From Deltaproteobacteria bacterium (GTDB lineage Bacteria; Desulfobacterota; Desulfobacteria; Desulfobacterales; UBA11574), in assembly GCA_019313505.1 (NCBI GenBank), contig JAFDBA010000177.1, forward strand, positions 1 through 11,754: DNA of 11,754 nucleotides, written 5' to 3'. The notes under the pieces are model-generated. The model saw only the letters and a program-made list of their open reading frames with translations, was not told the DNA's origin and made no database searches. This document shows positions 5,789 to 11,754 of the stretch, piece by piece (the first letter of the stretch is position 1; the number at the start of each line of letters is the position of its first letter). The translations under genes were made by a program, and so were the position numbers.

Positions 5789-5864
5789 GTTTGCTCCTTT
5801 AGATTCCTAACCGTAGCCGTTCACAGGTTCAAGGTTTAGTGAAAGTTTATAAAAACAAGAAGAA

Positions 5865-6266
5865 TCATTCAGAAACTTTCAATCCGTTTCCAACTTCCTC
5901 TGCGGCTTTATTCGTCTTTTGAATGACTTCAATAAACGCGTCCGACTGATAGGTTTCGATACCAACCGGTCCCATATCATTAACTTTATCGAAGGCATGC
6001 TCTTTTTCAACGTGGGTTGTCAGGGCTTTGACTGCCTCAAACAATCTTAAGCTTGTTTCCCCGTCCGTATCAGAATCTTCCGGTCCGTTTTCAACCTCGC
6101 TGATTACCTTTCTCGTATCGACAATTAAATCATAAAATTTGTCCGATAAATGATAGTCCATACCACTGCATCCCCCGGCAGAGGCTTTGTCAAAAACATA
6201 TTCTTTATCAATATAGGTTACCAGAACTTTTGCAGCCTCAAACAGTGCCAAAAACTCAGCCTTCAT
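5865..6266 (-). CDS. Protein of two tandem 54-residue repeats, unknown function
   Basis: This 133-aa soluble, mostly helical acidic protein is built from an internal duplication. Residues 8-61 and 75-128 align without gaps at 24 of 54 identical positions. The shared frame is LFEAxKxLxT, then KExxFDK, SDxF and ExxNG, with two Gly in between. The link (62-74) is acidic (PEDSDTDGET). I do not recognise the repeat. The start is the ATG at 6266, behind AGGAGAGG; the frame remains open further upstream, but that stretch overlaps the MBL/TPR gene. Start and MBL/TPR stop overlap by 11 bp, so the two are probably translated in tandem and may work together. Confidence 0.72.
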   Translation of the reverse strand: MKAEFLALFEAAKVLVTYIDKEYVFDKASAGGCSGMDYHLSDKFYDLIVDTRKVISEVENGPEDSDTDGETSLRLFEAVKALTTHVEKEHAFDKVNDMGPVGIETYQSDAFIEVIQKTNKAAEEVGNGLKVSE

Positions 6267-7522
6267 TTGTATCCTCTCCTTGATCAGTGCCATCCTGCTC
6301 TTTTTCTTGCTGACGTTTATCAATTTCATCCTTGAATCTTTCGGCAAATGCCGTTTTGAAAGCTTCGATTTCCATGGCCTCATCGTGTCTGCCCGAAAAG
6401 GTCAAGGCCATGCCTTTGAACACCAGGGCTTCCTCGATTTCCGGGTTTAGGGCCAGGGCATCATCAAAGTACGGCAGGCTTTCTTCGTATTTTTGCAGAC
6501 CCAGCAGGGCATGGCCCTTGGCCGCCAGGGCATGCGCATTGTCGGCTTGCTCTGCCAGTATTTGATCTAAAATCTCAATGGACTCTTCACAGCGGCCCAT
6601 ATCGTTCAGGGCAAGGGCCTTAGACTGCATGGCCGACACATTTCCCGGTCTCAAGGCAAGCTCTTTGTCGCAGCAAAACACCACCTCTTCCAAAAGCCCC
6701 TTTTCAGCCAGTTTCGTGGCTCCATCCATCCAGGTGGTCTGGGATTCCGAACTGACGTCGATGGCTTGCATCATCAGAGCCTCGTAGGTTTGCTCGATGG
6801 TTTGACGACCGGTACGCGCAACGGGGACGTCATGGCCTGGGAGTATATTTTCAATCTCTCTTTTCATGAGCTGCCTGAGCCCGTACAGGTAGTGGTCCAG
6901 ACTACCGCCACCGGCTTTGTCAGTATCTGATATGATGTTGGGCAGTACGGTGTCACCGGTAATGGCCGTTTTGGTCGCCTGGTGATACAGGCAGATACTG
7001 TCGATGGTATGGCCGGGTGTGTGGATCGCTTCCCATTTATGGCCGCCCAAATCAAGGGTTTCTCCTCCTTCTATTTCGGTCAGAGAAAATCCGTATTCTT
7101 GGAGCGTTTTTTTAAATTCCATGGGACCGGCGGCATGAATGATAATCTCGATCTCTTTTTTTTCCCAGATTTGGGGGATTCTCAAACATGCAGTGGTCAC
7201 GGTGCCCGTGGGTGAGAACGATCTTCTTGATGTCCAGAACATTGTATCCCAATTTTTCAAGCTCATTAAAAATGGTGTAATCATTTCCCGGATCCACGAC
7301 GGTCAGAGTGTCACCGGCAAGCAAATAGACATTACTGGAATGGTGATAGCCGATCAGAAACCTGCTGTTTTCAAAGACAGGATGTTCAATCTTCATGATC
7401 TCGGCGATGGACAGCCATCCCGGGTGATCCGGCTCTTCCTTGGGGTACACTTCATCCTCTACCAGCGGCTTTTGAGTTTCGTCCGGGTTGTGTTTGTCTT
7501 CTTTTTTGAGTTTTTCGGTCAT
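6256..7522 (-). pseudogene. Metallo-beta-lactamase-fold hydrolase with C-terminal TPRs, frameshifted
   Basis: Two overlapping frames encode one protein of about 421 aa. The first frame (7522 to 7112) gives the N terminus through HGHRDH (residues 105-110, zinc site). The second frame continues with IIIHAAGP, TPGHTIDS (H171), ITGDTVLP (D190) and ILPGHD (H230), completing the metallo-beta-lactamase ligand set. Several TPR helices follow from about residue 264 to 395 (e.g. AHALAAKGHALLGLQKYEES) with a charged tail. The switch must lie between 7192 and 7156; an A8 tract at 7163-7156 is the obvious place, since removing one A gives NLGKKEIEIIIH. It may be a real null mutation, a sequencing error or transcriptional slippage. 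AAAGGA precedes the ATG at 7522. Substrate unknown; glyoxalase-II-like or lactonase-type hydrolysis is the family norm. Confidence 0.8.
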
Positions 7523-7542
7523 TTTGTTTCCTTTGTAAACCT

Positions 7543-7595
7543 TTTTAATTATTAATAATTAATTGTTAACTATTATTTATTAATTATTATTTATT
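7543..7595. repeat. AT-rich inverted-repeat arm, left side of the four-helix-bundle gene
   Basis: This almost pure A/T stretch is built from TTAATTATTA and GTTAACTATT words and runs into the stop codon of the four-helix-bundle gene. GTTAACTATT (7565-7574) and TTAATTATTATT (7580-7591) recur in inverted orientation and the same order on the other side of the gene. It also fills the space between that gene and the MBL/TPR gene, whose promoter, if it has its own, must lie here. Confidence 0.6.
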
Positions 7596-7959
7596 GTTGT
7601 TTTTTCCTGCGTTTTTTAGAAGTCCTTACGCTTGAACTTATTATTCTACAAAGTTCATCACACTCTTTTTGCAATTCCATACACTCTTCAATTGATAGCA
7701 TTTTACTCCGTATGATAATTTGCAGCCAAACTGCTGTTTCATTAAGCTCTTTTAACGAGATCTTTAACTTATGTATAAAATCTTTCGAACTTTCTGCGGA
7801 ACGAGCCTCAGCATAATTAGGCGCAGGCGAAGTTCCGCTACGTAATAATTGACCAGAGACATGTTTTCCAACTGAAGATTTTGGCAATTTTGCAGTAAAT
7901 TTAATAATGCTCACTGCAAAATCAATAAGTCTCTCCTGAATATCATCGCCTTTAGCCAT
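7591..7959 (-). CDS. Four helix bundle protein (S23/IVP family)
   Basis: This 122-aa four-helix-bundle protein is of the TIGR02436-type family, first known as proteins encoded by intervening sequences in 23S rRNA genes and structurally related to the Avd protein of diversity-generating retroelements. The diagnostic middle is SGQLLRSGTSPAPNYAEARS (35-54), then AESSKDFIHKLKISLKELNE (55-74), forming helices 2 and 3. The tail is strongly basic (SKKRRKKQQ), which fits RNA binding. The start is placed at the ATG at 7959 before AKGDDIQERL; upstream in-frame ATGs would translate the AT-rich repeat and no ribosome site is seen for any of them. It is bracketed by inverted repeats and is not inside an rRNA gene, so it looks like a free-standing mobile copy. 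Confidence 0.85.
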   Translation of the reverse strand: MAKGDDIQERLIDFAVSIIKFTAKLPKSSVGKHVSGQLLRSGTSPAPNYAEARSAESSKDFIHKLKISLKELNETAVWLQIIIRSKMLSIEECMELQKECDELCRIISSSVRTSKKRRKKQQ

Positions 7960-8034
7960 AGTTAATAACCAATAATAATTAACAATTCTCCAATAGTTAA
8001 CCATCAACAATTAATAGTTAATTATTAATTATTA
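7960..8034. repeat. AT-rich inverted-repeat arm, right side of the four-helix-bundle gene
   Basis: Starting directly at the gene's ATG, this arm holds AATAATAATTAA (7971-7982) and AATAGTTAAC (7992-8001), complements of words in the left arm, then CAACAATTAATAGTTAATT and further TTAATTATT units. The match between arms is in order but has spacing differences, so it is an imperfect terminal inverted repeat. From 8035 to 8212 no gene is visible; that stretch holds the terminator and hairpin listed separately. Confidence 0.6.
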
Positions 8035-8106
8035 GAACCCTGATCCCCGACCCTTGACTAATACATTAAGTCCGAAATGACAAGCCTAATTTTCAGGCAA
8101 AACGGC

Positions 8107-8146
8107 AAAAAGAATCCCCCTCTCCGAACAATACGAAAAGGGGGAT
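8107..8146 (-). terminator. Intrinsic terminator of the CoA-transferase operon
   Basis: Read on the minus strand, ATCCCCCT (8146-8139) pairs with AGGGGGAT (8121-8114) across a 17-nt loop, followed within two bases by a T5 run (8111-8107). It lies about 67 bp after the stop of the 140-aa gene, the last of the operon, and faces the right way. Confidence 0.7.
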
Positions 8147-8164
8147 GCTTATTTCGATTTGGCC

Positions 8165-8186
8165 TCTCCCCTGCAAGCAGGGGAGA
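8165..8186. repeat. Perfect 9-bp GC-rich hairpin before the terminator
   Basis: TCTCCCCTG, loop CAAG and CAGGGGAGA form a perfect 9-bp stem, 27 bp after the 140-aa gene stop (minus strand) and 18 bp before the terminator stem. There is no T-run on either side. It resembles a REP-like palindrome or a 3'-end stabiliser of the operon mRNA. Confidence 0.55.
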
Positions 8187-8212
8187 AGGTGTTTGTTATG
8201 GGTTAATGATGG

Positions 8213-8635
8213 CTACCCGATGTAATCAATAGTAAAATCCAATTTCATCTTGTCATCCGGCCACCACTTCTTGCTCATCTTTTCTTCGCCGGGATAGACG
8301 TCTTTGCCATCGATCGACTCGATAAGCAGATCGGCAAACATAAATGCTGTAAGCTCGTGTGCTCTTACTACATCCGGCGGAACCAAAACGACAAGGCCGA
8401 CCTCTTTGCTGGTTTCCCACTCAAAATCTTCATTGGGAGCAGCGAATTCCTTGCCGGTTGTGCCGGCGTAAAGCTTGAGCAGTTTGCCTTTAACCTTCAT
8501 TCCCGGCTTCATGTCAAACTCCTCGAACAACTCATCGGATATGTGCCACCAAATGGCTCTCATATTTTGAGCGATATATCCTTTGACAAGCATGGGATCA
8601 AAGCCGCAGATACCCACACGACATTTTTCAGGCAT
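8213..8635 (-). CDS. Hypothetical protein, 140 aa, in the CoA-transferase operon
   Basis: I do not recognise this protein. It is soluble, with an N-terminal CRVGICGFDPMLVKGYIAQN, then MRAIWWHISDELFEEFDMKP leading into GMKVKGKLLKLY, a strand-loop-strand that suggests a small beta-barrel. A hydrophobic strand LVVLVPPDVVRAHELTAFMF and a C-terminal FTIDYIG follow. The ATG at 8635 has AAGGAGGT and ideal spacing, with one base between the preceding gene's TGA and this ATG, so the two are translationally coupled. It is the last gene of the operon. A binding or accessory role to the CoA-transferase enzymes is inference from position only. Confidence 0.72.
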   Translation of the reverse strand: MPEKCRVGICGFDPMLVKGYIAQNMRAIWWHISDELFEEFDMKPGMKVKGKLLKLYAGTTGKEFAAPNEDFEWETSKEVGLVVLVPPDVVRAHELTAFMFADLLIESIDGKDVYPGEEKMSKKWWPDDKMKLDFTIDYIG

Positions 8636-8636
8636 A

Positions 8637-8927
8637 TCAAACCTCCTTTTTACTTTCGTTGGTCTCCACTTCATTCAACTGGTCGCGAAGATCTTCAACC
8701 TGGCTGAAGCAATAATCCATGAACTCTGTAGCCTCGGATCGGCTGAGATGTTTTGTCTCAAGCAATCTTGTGACATAGGGAAAAAGCTGCGAGTTGATTT
8801 CTTCACGAAACTCTAAAAGCACATACTCGTTCTCCCCGTCAGGGGATGCCCAAGTCAGAAAACCTCTTTTCCAGTTGTTCAGCATCCCCTTGAGGGTATC
8901 GAGTTCTTTGATTACGTTTTCTTCCAT
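8637..8927 (-). CDS. Hypothetical helical protein, 96 aa, in the CoA-transferase operon
   Basis: This is an unrecognised, acidic and very likely all-helical small protein: EENVIKELDTLKGMLNNWKR, then LLEFREEINSQLFPYVTRLL, and SRSEATEFMDYCFSQVEDLR with a coiled-coil-like end. One cysteine only (C73). The ATG at 8927 lies one base after the stop of the 77-aa gene, with only a weak GAAG-type ribosome site inside that gene's Lys-rich end, so coupling is likely. Upstream in-frame starts would lie within the 77-aa gene. The shape suggests an assembly or regulatory partner, but nothing in the sequence proves it. Confidence 0.68.
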   Translation of the reverse strand: MEENVIKELDTLKGMLNNWKRGFLTWASPDGENEYVLLEFREEINSQLFPYVTRLLETKHLSRSEATEFMDYCFSQVEDLRDQLNEVETNESKKEV

Positions 8928-8928
8928 G

Positions 8929-9162
8929 CTACTTCTTCTTCTTGTCTTCAAAGGCATAGCATTTCTTGACCACGTTGAAATCTGCTACACACCAGTAATG
9001 GGGCCAGTGGATCTTTTTGCACCAGCCGATAATGTCTGCAGGCGGAAATTTGGAGCCCTTGAGAACCGGCTTCAAACCGGTGCAGTTCCAGCATATATGG
9101 TCACTCGATTTTTCCGGAATCATTATGTTTTCCAGAAATTCTTCAGGTGTTAACTCTGCCAT
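8929..9162 (-). CDS. Small cysteine-rich protein, 77 aa, in the CoA-transferase operon
   Basis: This 77-aa protein has five cysteines: C24 and C27 (HICWNCTGL), C48 (IIGWCKKIHW), C58 (HYWCVADF) and C68 (VVKKCYAF), ending in a Lys tail. Four of them (24, 27, 48, 68) have CxxC-x20-C-x19-C spacing. This recalls small HiPIP-like iron-sulfur subunits such as those of glycyl-radical fumarate-adding enzymes, though the similarity is only in pattern; a zinc-binding protein is equally possible. GGAGTG precedes the ATG at good spacing. It follows the 161-aa gene by 18 bp and precedes the 96-aa gene by 1 bp. Confidence 0.7.
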   Translation of the reverse strand: MAELTPEEFLENIMIPEKSSDHICWNCTGLKPVLKGSKFPPADIIGWCKKIHWPHYWCVADFNVVKKCYAFEDKKKK

Positions 9163-9180
9163 AAGACACTCCTTTCTTTG

Positions 9181-9666
9181 TTACCAGTCCTTGACTTCAC
9201 CGGCAGCAAGTTTCTGTTGATACTCTTCCCAGACTTCGGGGGACAGTTTCTGAATATCCCAGTTAAAACCGAAGCTGCCGGCCAAACCGGCAGACGGCGG
9301 TTGTGGGCGCCATCCCCGCATCGGTCGGCCCCGGATGCTGAACTTGAGCATTTCGGCGGTACCAGTCAAAAAGGACCTGGGCATGCACTCGTACGGCCGG
9401 GTTCGGCCCTCGGTAGCAGGCCTGTAGTTGGAATAGCCGTCATAGGGCTTATCCGCATACAGCGGTCTAATGTCATGCTTCTCGCCGGGCCTTTCTTCGG
9501 GGCCCTTGTAATTGAAGCCGCTAATCATGTGAATGTAGTACACAGTACCACACCCGGCACAAGCGATATTGCCTTCCCAATTCCAGAAATAGTATGGGTC
9601 GAGGTAGTTGATGGTGTCACAGTCCTTTCCATCTACTTTATGTTTGCACCAAATTATATCACACAC
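9181..9666 (-). CDS. Cysteine- and aromatic-rich protein, 161 aa, in the CoA-transferase operon
   Basis: I do not recognise this protein. The N terminus, CDIIWCKHKVDGKDC, together with IACAGCGTVYYIHM, supplies C7, H9, C16, C36 and C39, a probable zinc or iron-sulfur site. The rest is unusually rich in Tyr, Trp, Pro and Arg (PYYFWNWEG, RGRPMRGWRPQPPSAG). The start is GTG at 9666, chosen because a strong AGGAGG lies 7 nt upstream; an in-frame ATG further upstream would lie inside the CoA-transferase gene. The gap to that gene's stop is 16 bp. Its place directly after two CoA-transferases suggests an accessory subunit, which is inference. Confidence 0.75.
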   Translation of the reverse strand: MCDIIWCKHKVDGKDCDTINYLDPYYFWNWEGNIACAGCGTVYYIHMISGFNYKGPEERPGEKHDIRPLYADKPYDGYSNYRPATEGRTRPYECMPRSFLTGTAEMLKFSIRGRPMRGWRPQPPSAGLAGSFGFNWDIQKLSPEVWEEYQQKLAAGEVKDW

Positions 9667-9673
9667 TATACCA

Positions 9674-9679
9674 CCTCCT
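9674..9679 (-). promoter_or_regulatory. Ribosome-binding site fixing a GTG start
   Basis: AGGAGG on the minus strand lies 7 nt before GTG 9666-9664, in the short gap after the CoA-transferase stop codon. It is among the strongest ribosome sites in the window and selects the GTG start of the 161-aa protein over in-frame ATGs that would fall inside the CoA-transferase gene. Confidence 0.75.
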
Positions 9680-9682
9680 TTT

Positions 9683-11098
9683 TTATATCCAAGCCTTGTC
9701 ATACCACTCCTGAATCGTGCTAAGCGGTATGCCGAGCCAGCCTTGGTAGACTTTTTTATTGTCCGCACCTACCGGACGCCAGTGCCAGTTGATCCTGCGG
9801 GGGGTTTTTTCCATATGACCGCAGCTGTAACCGCAGTGAACCAGCATATCGCCGAACAAAGGATCATCCAGCCAGCGGACGGTGCCTCTTTCCCTGAAGT
9901 GCGGGCTCTCGTAACACTCGCGGTCGTTGCGGACCGGTTCGGCCAACAGACCGGCGTCTTGCAGGGTCTTGGTAACTTCGGACCGGGTTTTATCTTCGGC
10001 CCATTTTTCCAGCGCGGTGTAGATTTCCACCTGGGCTTCGCCTTCACAGCGTTCATTATGAGATTTATACTTATCATAAAGACCACCATTTCCGGTGATG
10101 GCGCACAGCTCTTTGAAGTCTTCGTCCTGGAAAGCACTGACCATGACATAGCGCGCGCAGAACTTGTCCTGCGGGTTGTCAGCATCCGGAAAATCGGACT
10201 TGCCGCACAGGATAATGCCGTGGGCACAGAGCTGGGTGTCCCAGTTGCCCCAGCGTTGACGCACGACACCGAACTTGCCGTACATGGGAAAGCTATATCC
10301 GGACATGCGCGTCGGGACCTGCACCTGGGAGAACTCGATCATGGTGCCCAGCCCGGTCTTGCGGCGATGGTGAATGGCCGCCAGAATGGAGCAGGAGATC
10401 AGGTTGCCGGATTGCCAGTCAATGACCCAGTTGGTCTGCTTGGTGGCATGGCCGCCCATGTACTCGTGCATACCGGTCACCGAAGCTAATCCGGCGTGGG
10501 CCTGGCCCAGGATGTCGTAGGAACCGCCGAAGATTTTGGGACCGTAGCCGAAACCGCCGCCCCAGACATAGATGAACCGGGGGTTGATTTCGGAAAGGTA
10601 CCTGTAGCTCATCTTCCACTTGTCCAATGTTCCCGGCCGATACAGCTCGGTCAGCCCGTCGAATTTTTTCACCAGCCCGTAAAAGACGTCCACCATCTCG
10701 GGAATGTGGTAGTCCATGGTCAGAAAGTACTTGTTAGGGTTGGCGTTGGTGAACCCGAGACCGGTTCCGGTCATGGGACGCGTGTCATGGAGCGGATACA
10801 AATAGCACTCGTTAAACGGAGAGGTGTGCCGCATGGCATCCCCCATCCTCGGCATCTCGATCTTGACCACCTGGGCACCATGTTCGGCAAGGTTGGCCAC
10901 AGAATGAGGCGTGAAGATGTACATGGTGCAGCTCAGCCACTTGATGCCTTTGAGCGCCATGGGCTTGGTGTGTTCGTTGCCCACGTCAAAGAGATTCTTG
11001 CAGTACTCTTCGTAGGGCATCTTCATCTCATCCATTTCGCCTTGACTTTTGGGGCCTGGCAGGTCTTCTATGCGTGTTACTCTTGGGTCTTTTGCCAT
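9683..11098 (-). CDS. CaiB/BaiF family (family III) CoA-transferase
   Basis: This 471-aa enzyme transfers CoA between a thioester and a free carboxylic acid. Family III features visible are LAEHGAQVVKIEMPRMGDAMR (in two parts, 70-81 and 82-90), the N-terminal CoA-binding motif, then YDILGQAHAGLASVTG (194-209). The catalytic Asp is D227 in VIDWQSGN, aligned with Asp169 in the GDSNTG motif of formyl-CoA transferase, followed by the helix ISCSILAAIHHRRKTGLG. The C-terminal domain includes LLAEPVRNDRECYESPHFRE. It is longer than the usual ~400 aa because of a ~45-residue N-terminal extension and a cysteine-containing tail. GGGGGTGAT precedes the ATG, which overlaps the upstream gene's TAA by one base. 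Pairing with a second family III gene resembles the BbsEF/BnsEF/SmtAB two-subunit enzymes; the substrate is unknown. Confidence 0.9.
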   Translation of the reverse strand: MAKDPRVTRIEDLPGPKSQGEMDEMKMPYEEYCKNLFDVGNEHTKPMALKGIKWLSCTMYIFTPHSVANLAEHGAQVVKIEMPRMGDAMRHTSPFNECYLYPLHDTRPMTGTGLGFTNANPNKYFLTMDYHIPEMVDVFYGLVKKFDGLTELYRPGTLDKWKMSYRYLSEINPRFIYVWGGGFGYGPKIFGGSYDILGQAHAGLASVTGMHEYMGGHATKQTNWVIDWQSGNLISCSILAAIHHRRKTGLGTMIEFSQVQVPTRMSGYSFPMYGKFGVVRQRWGNWDTQLCAHGIILCGKSDFPDADNPQDKFCARYVMVSAFQDEDFKELCAITGNGGLYDKYKSHNERCEGEAQVEIYTALEKWAEDKTRSEVTKTLQDAGLLAEPVRNDRECYESPHFRERGTVRWLDDPLFGDMLVHCGYSCGHMEKTPRRINWHWRPVGADNKKVYQGWLGIPLSTIQEWYDKAWI

Positions 11099-11754
11099 TA
11101 TATCACCCCCTTCTCTTTAAGTTCATTGACTTGGTTCTGGTCCATCCCAATCCATTTCATGTAAATTTCATAGTTGTCATACCCAATATCCCTGCCCATC
11201 CATTTGCACCTGAAGGGTGCATAGACCTGATAGGAGGACGGGCTCGATGCGATCAGCAGCGGGCCGTAGTCGGTCTCGTGGACATACTGCCAGGGGCGGT
11301 ACTTGAAATGCGGAAATTCAGCAACCTCATCAATAAACATAACCGGCCCTGCTGCAAGCTGGTACTCAAGCAGCTTGGCCTCAGCTTCGACCCTGTTCTG
11401 GTCTCTGAGCCATCGGGTTGTCACTGTATAGACCTTGATCAGGGCGTGCAGAGCGTTCCTGGCCCCCACCTCCTTTAGGAAGGGATCTTCGTGGATCAGC
11501 CGGCCGAACTGGTGGTAATCACGCTCCAAGCAAAAGCCGATGTTATACCACAGCTTGTCGGTCTGCCCGCCGATCATCATGTAGCCGTCCTTGCAGGGGT
11601 TCCAGGCATACTGGTTCAGGTTGGGGTCCCAGCCGCCGGATCGGCCTTTGATACTGGCATTGAACCCGTACCAGGTGATATCAAAGTCAATCATATCCAT
11701 CAGCGTTTCAGAGCCGGTACACTCGATCATCTGGCCGGTGTTGCCTAATTCGTC
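11098..11754 (-). CDS. CaiB/BaiF family (family III) CoA-transferase, C-terminal part
   Basis: The frame is open to the right edge, so only the last 218 codons are present and the active-site Asp lies outside. The visible part begins at the helix after the active site (GNTGQMIECTGSETLMDMID, compare G-Q-x-I/V-D/E in the family) and passes through KDGYMMIGGQTDKLWYNIG, the strand that displays substrate-domain residues. The mid C-terminal part is AAGPVMFIDEVAEFPHFKYR, matching the 'P...s..E...dpq...R' stretch of family III enzymes. It ends in a tail with IGMDQNQVNELKEKGVI, typical of family III C termini (lGlsedei..L...gvi). Its TAA overlaps the next gene's ATG, so the two CoA-transferase subunits are co-translated and likely form one enzyme. 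Confidence 0.87.
   Translation of the reverse strand, partial: DELGNTGQMIECTGSETLMDMIDFDITWYGFNASIKGRSGGWDPNLNQYAWNPCKDGYMMIGGQTDKLWYNIGFCLERDYHQFGRLIHEDPFLKEVGARNALHALIKVYTVTTRWLRDQNRVEAEAKLLEYQLAAGPVMFIDEVAEFPHFKYRPWQYVHETDYGPLLIASSPSSYQVYAPFRCKWMGRDIGYDNYEIYMKWIGMDQNQVNELKEKGVI

Noticed and set aside
6267..6383. Upstream extension of the tandem-repeat protein to 172 aa
   Set aside because: The extra 39 residues overlap the TPR coding region in another frame, are basic and unlike the rest, and a strong ribosome site sits right before the ATG at 6266.
7192..7284. Independent start at 7284 for the second metallo-beta-lactamase frame
   Set aside because: The residues it would add do not resemble the fold and lack the first zinc motif, which is in the other frame. 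A frameshifted single gene explains both parts better.
7139..7555. A 138-codon + strand frame opposite the frameshift region
   Set aside because: Mirror of the metallo-beta-lactamase N terminus; the opposite frame carries the HGHRDH zinc motif and an N-terminal ribosome site.
7543..8034. CRISPR array or replication origin suggested by repeated AT-rich words
   Set aside because: No regular repeat/spacer unit, no DnaA boxes or cas/rep genes; the words are arranged as two inverted arms around one gene.
9608..10489. A 293-codon open frame on the + strand
   Set aside because: It lies entirely opposite the well-supported CoA-transferase and its downstream gene; the translation is low in complexity with no family motif, and no ribosome site fits. 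GC-rich antisense shadow.
10496..11478. Long + strand frames across the CoA-transferase pair
   Set aside because: Antisense shadows of two genes with clear family motifs and one-base overlap.

Overview
The window looks like chromosomal DNA from an anaerobic, probably sulfate-reducing member of the Desulfobacterota (Desulfobacterales-like). This is inferred from the mix of family III CoA-transferases, a cysteine-cluster YkgJ protein, a SagB-type flavin oxidoreductase, a four-helix-bundle (S23/IVP-type) gene and a DUF47/PhoU-like tail. No rRNA or tRNA is present to confirm it. By eye, base composition rises from AT-rich on the left to clearly GC-richer over the CoA-transferase genes on the right.

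Region 1 (1-1914, + strand): the last 32 codons of a DUF47/PhoU-like gene, a 286-bp intergenic stretch holding a symmetric array of four copies of a 14-nt repeat, then a two-gene unit of a histidine phosphatase and a histone-deacetylase-family amidohydrolase that has lost the usual active-site tyrosine. Region 2 (1939-3181, - strand): a RelB/DinJ antitoxin followed by a YafQ toxin whose middle has been deleted in frame, and upstream a stand-alone SagB-type oxidoreductase. Region 3 (3293-4778, + strand): a YkgJ cysteine-cluster protein, a SlyD-like FKBP prolyl isomerase ending in an intrinsic terminator, and a small zinc-ribbon protein.

Region 4 (4787-7522, - strand): a run of mostly unrecognised genes. 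Read 5'->3' on the minus strand it is a metallo-beta-lactamase-fold/TPR protein broken by a frameshift near an A8 tract, a 133-aa protein made of two tandem 54-residue copies, a 76-aa protein, a 59-aa zinc-ribbon protein and a 201-aa protein of unknown function. Region 5 (7543-8034): a four-helix-bundle gene bracketed by AT-rich inverted repeats, resembling a small mobile cassette. Region 6 (8107-11754, - strand): a tightly packed operon, open at the right edge, with two adjacent CaiB/BaiF (family III) CoA-transferases followed by four small proteins (161, 77, 96 and 140 aa) that I do not recognise, two of them cysteine-rich, ending at an intrinsic terminator. Paired family III CoA-transferases commonly form two-subunit enzymes that activate an organic acid as its CoA thioester (BbsEF, BnsEF, SmtAB), so this operon probably serves a catabolic acyl-CoA pathway whose other enzymes lie beyond the window. 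Its small partners are the best candidates for something undescribed.
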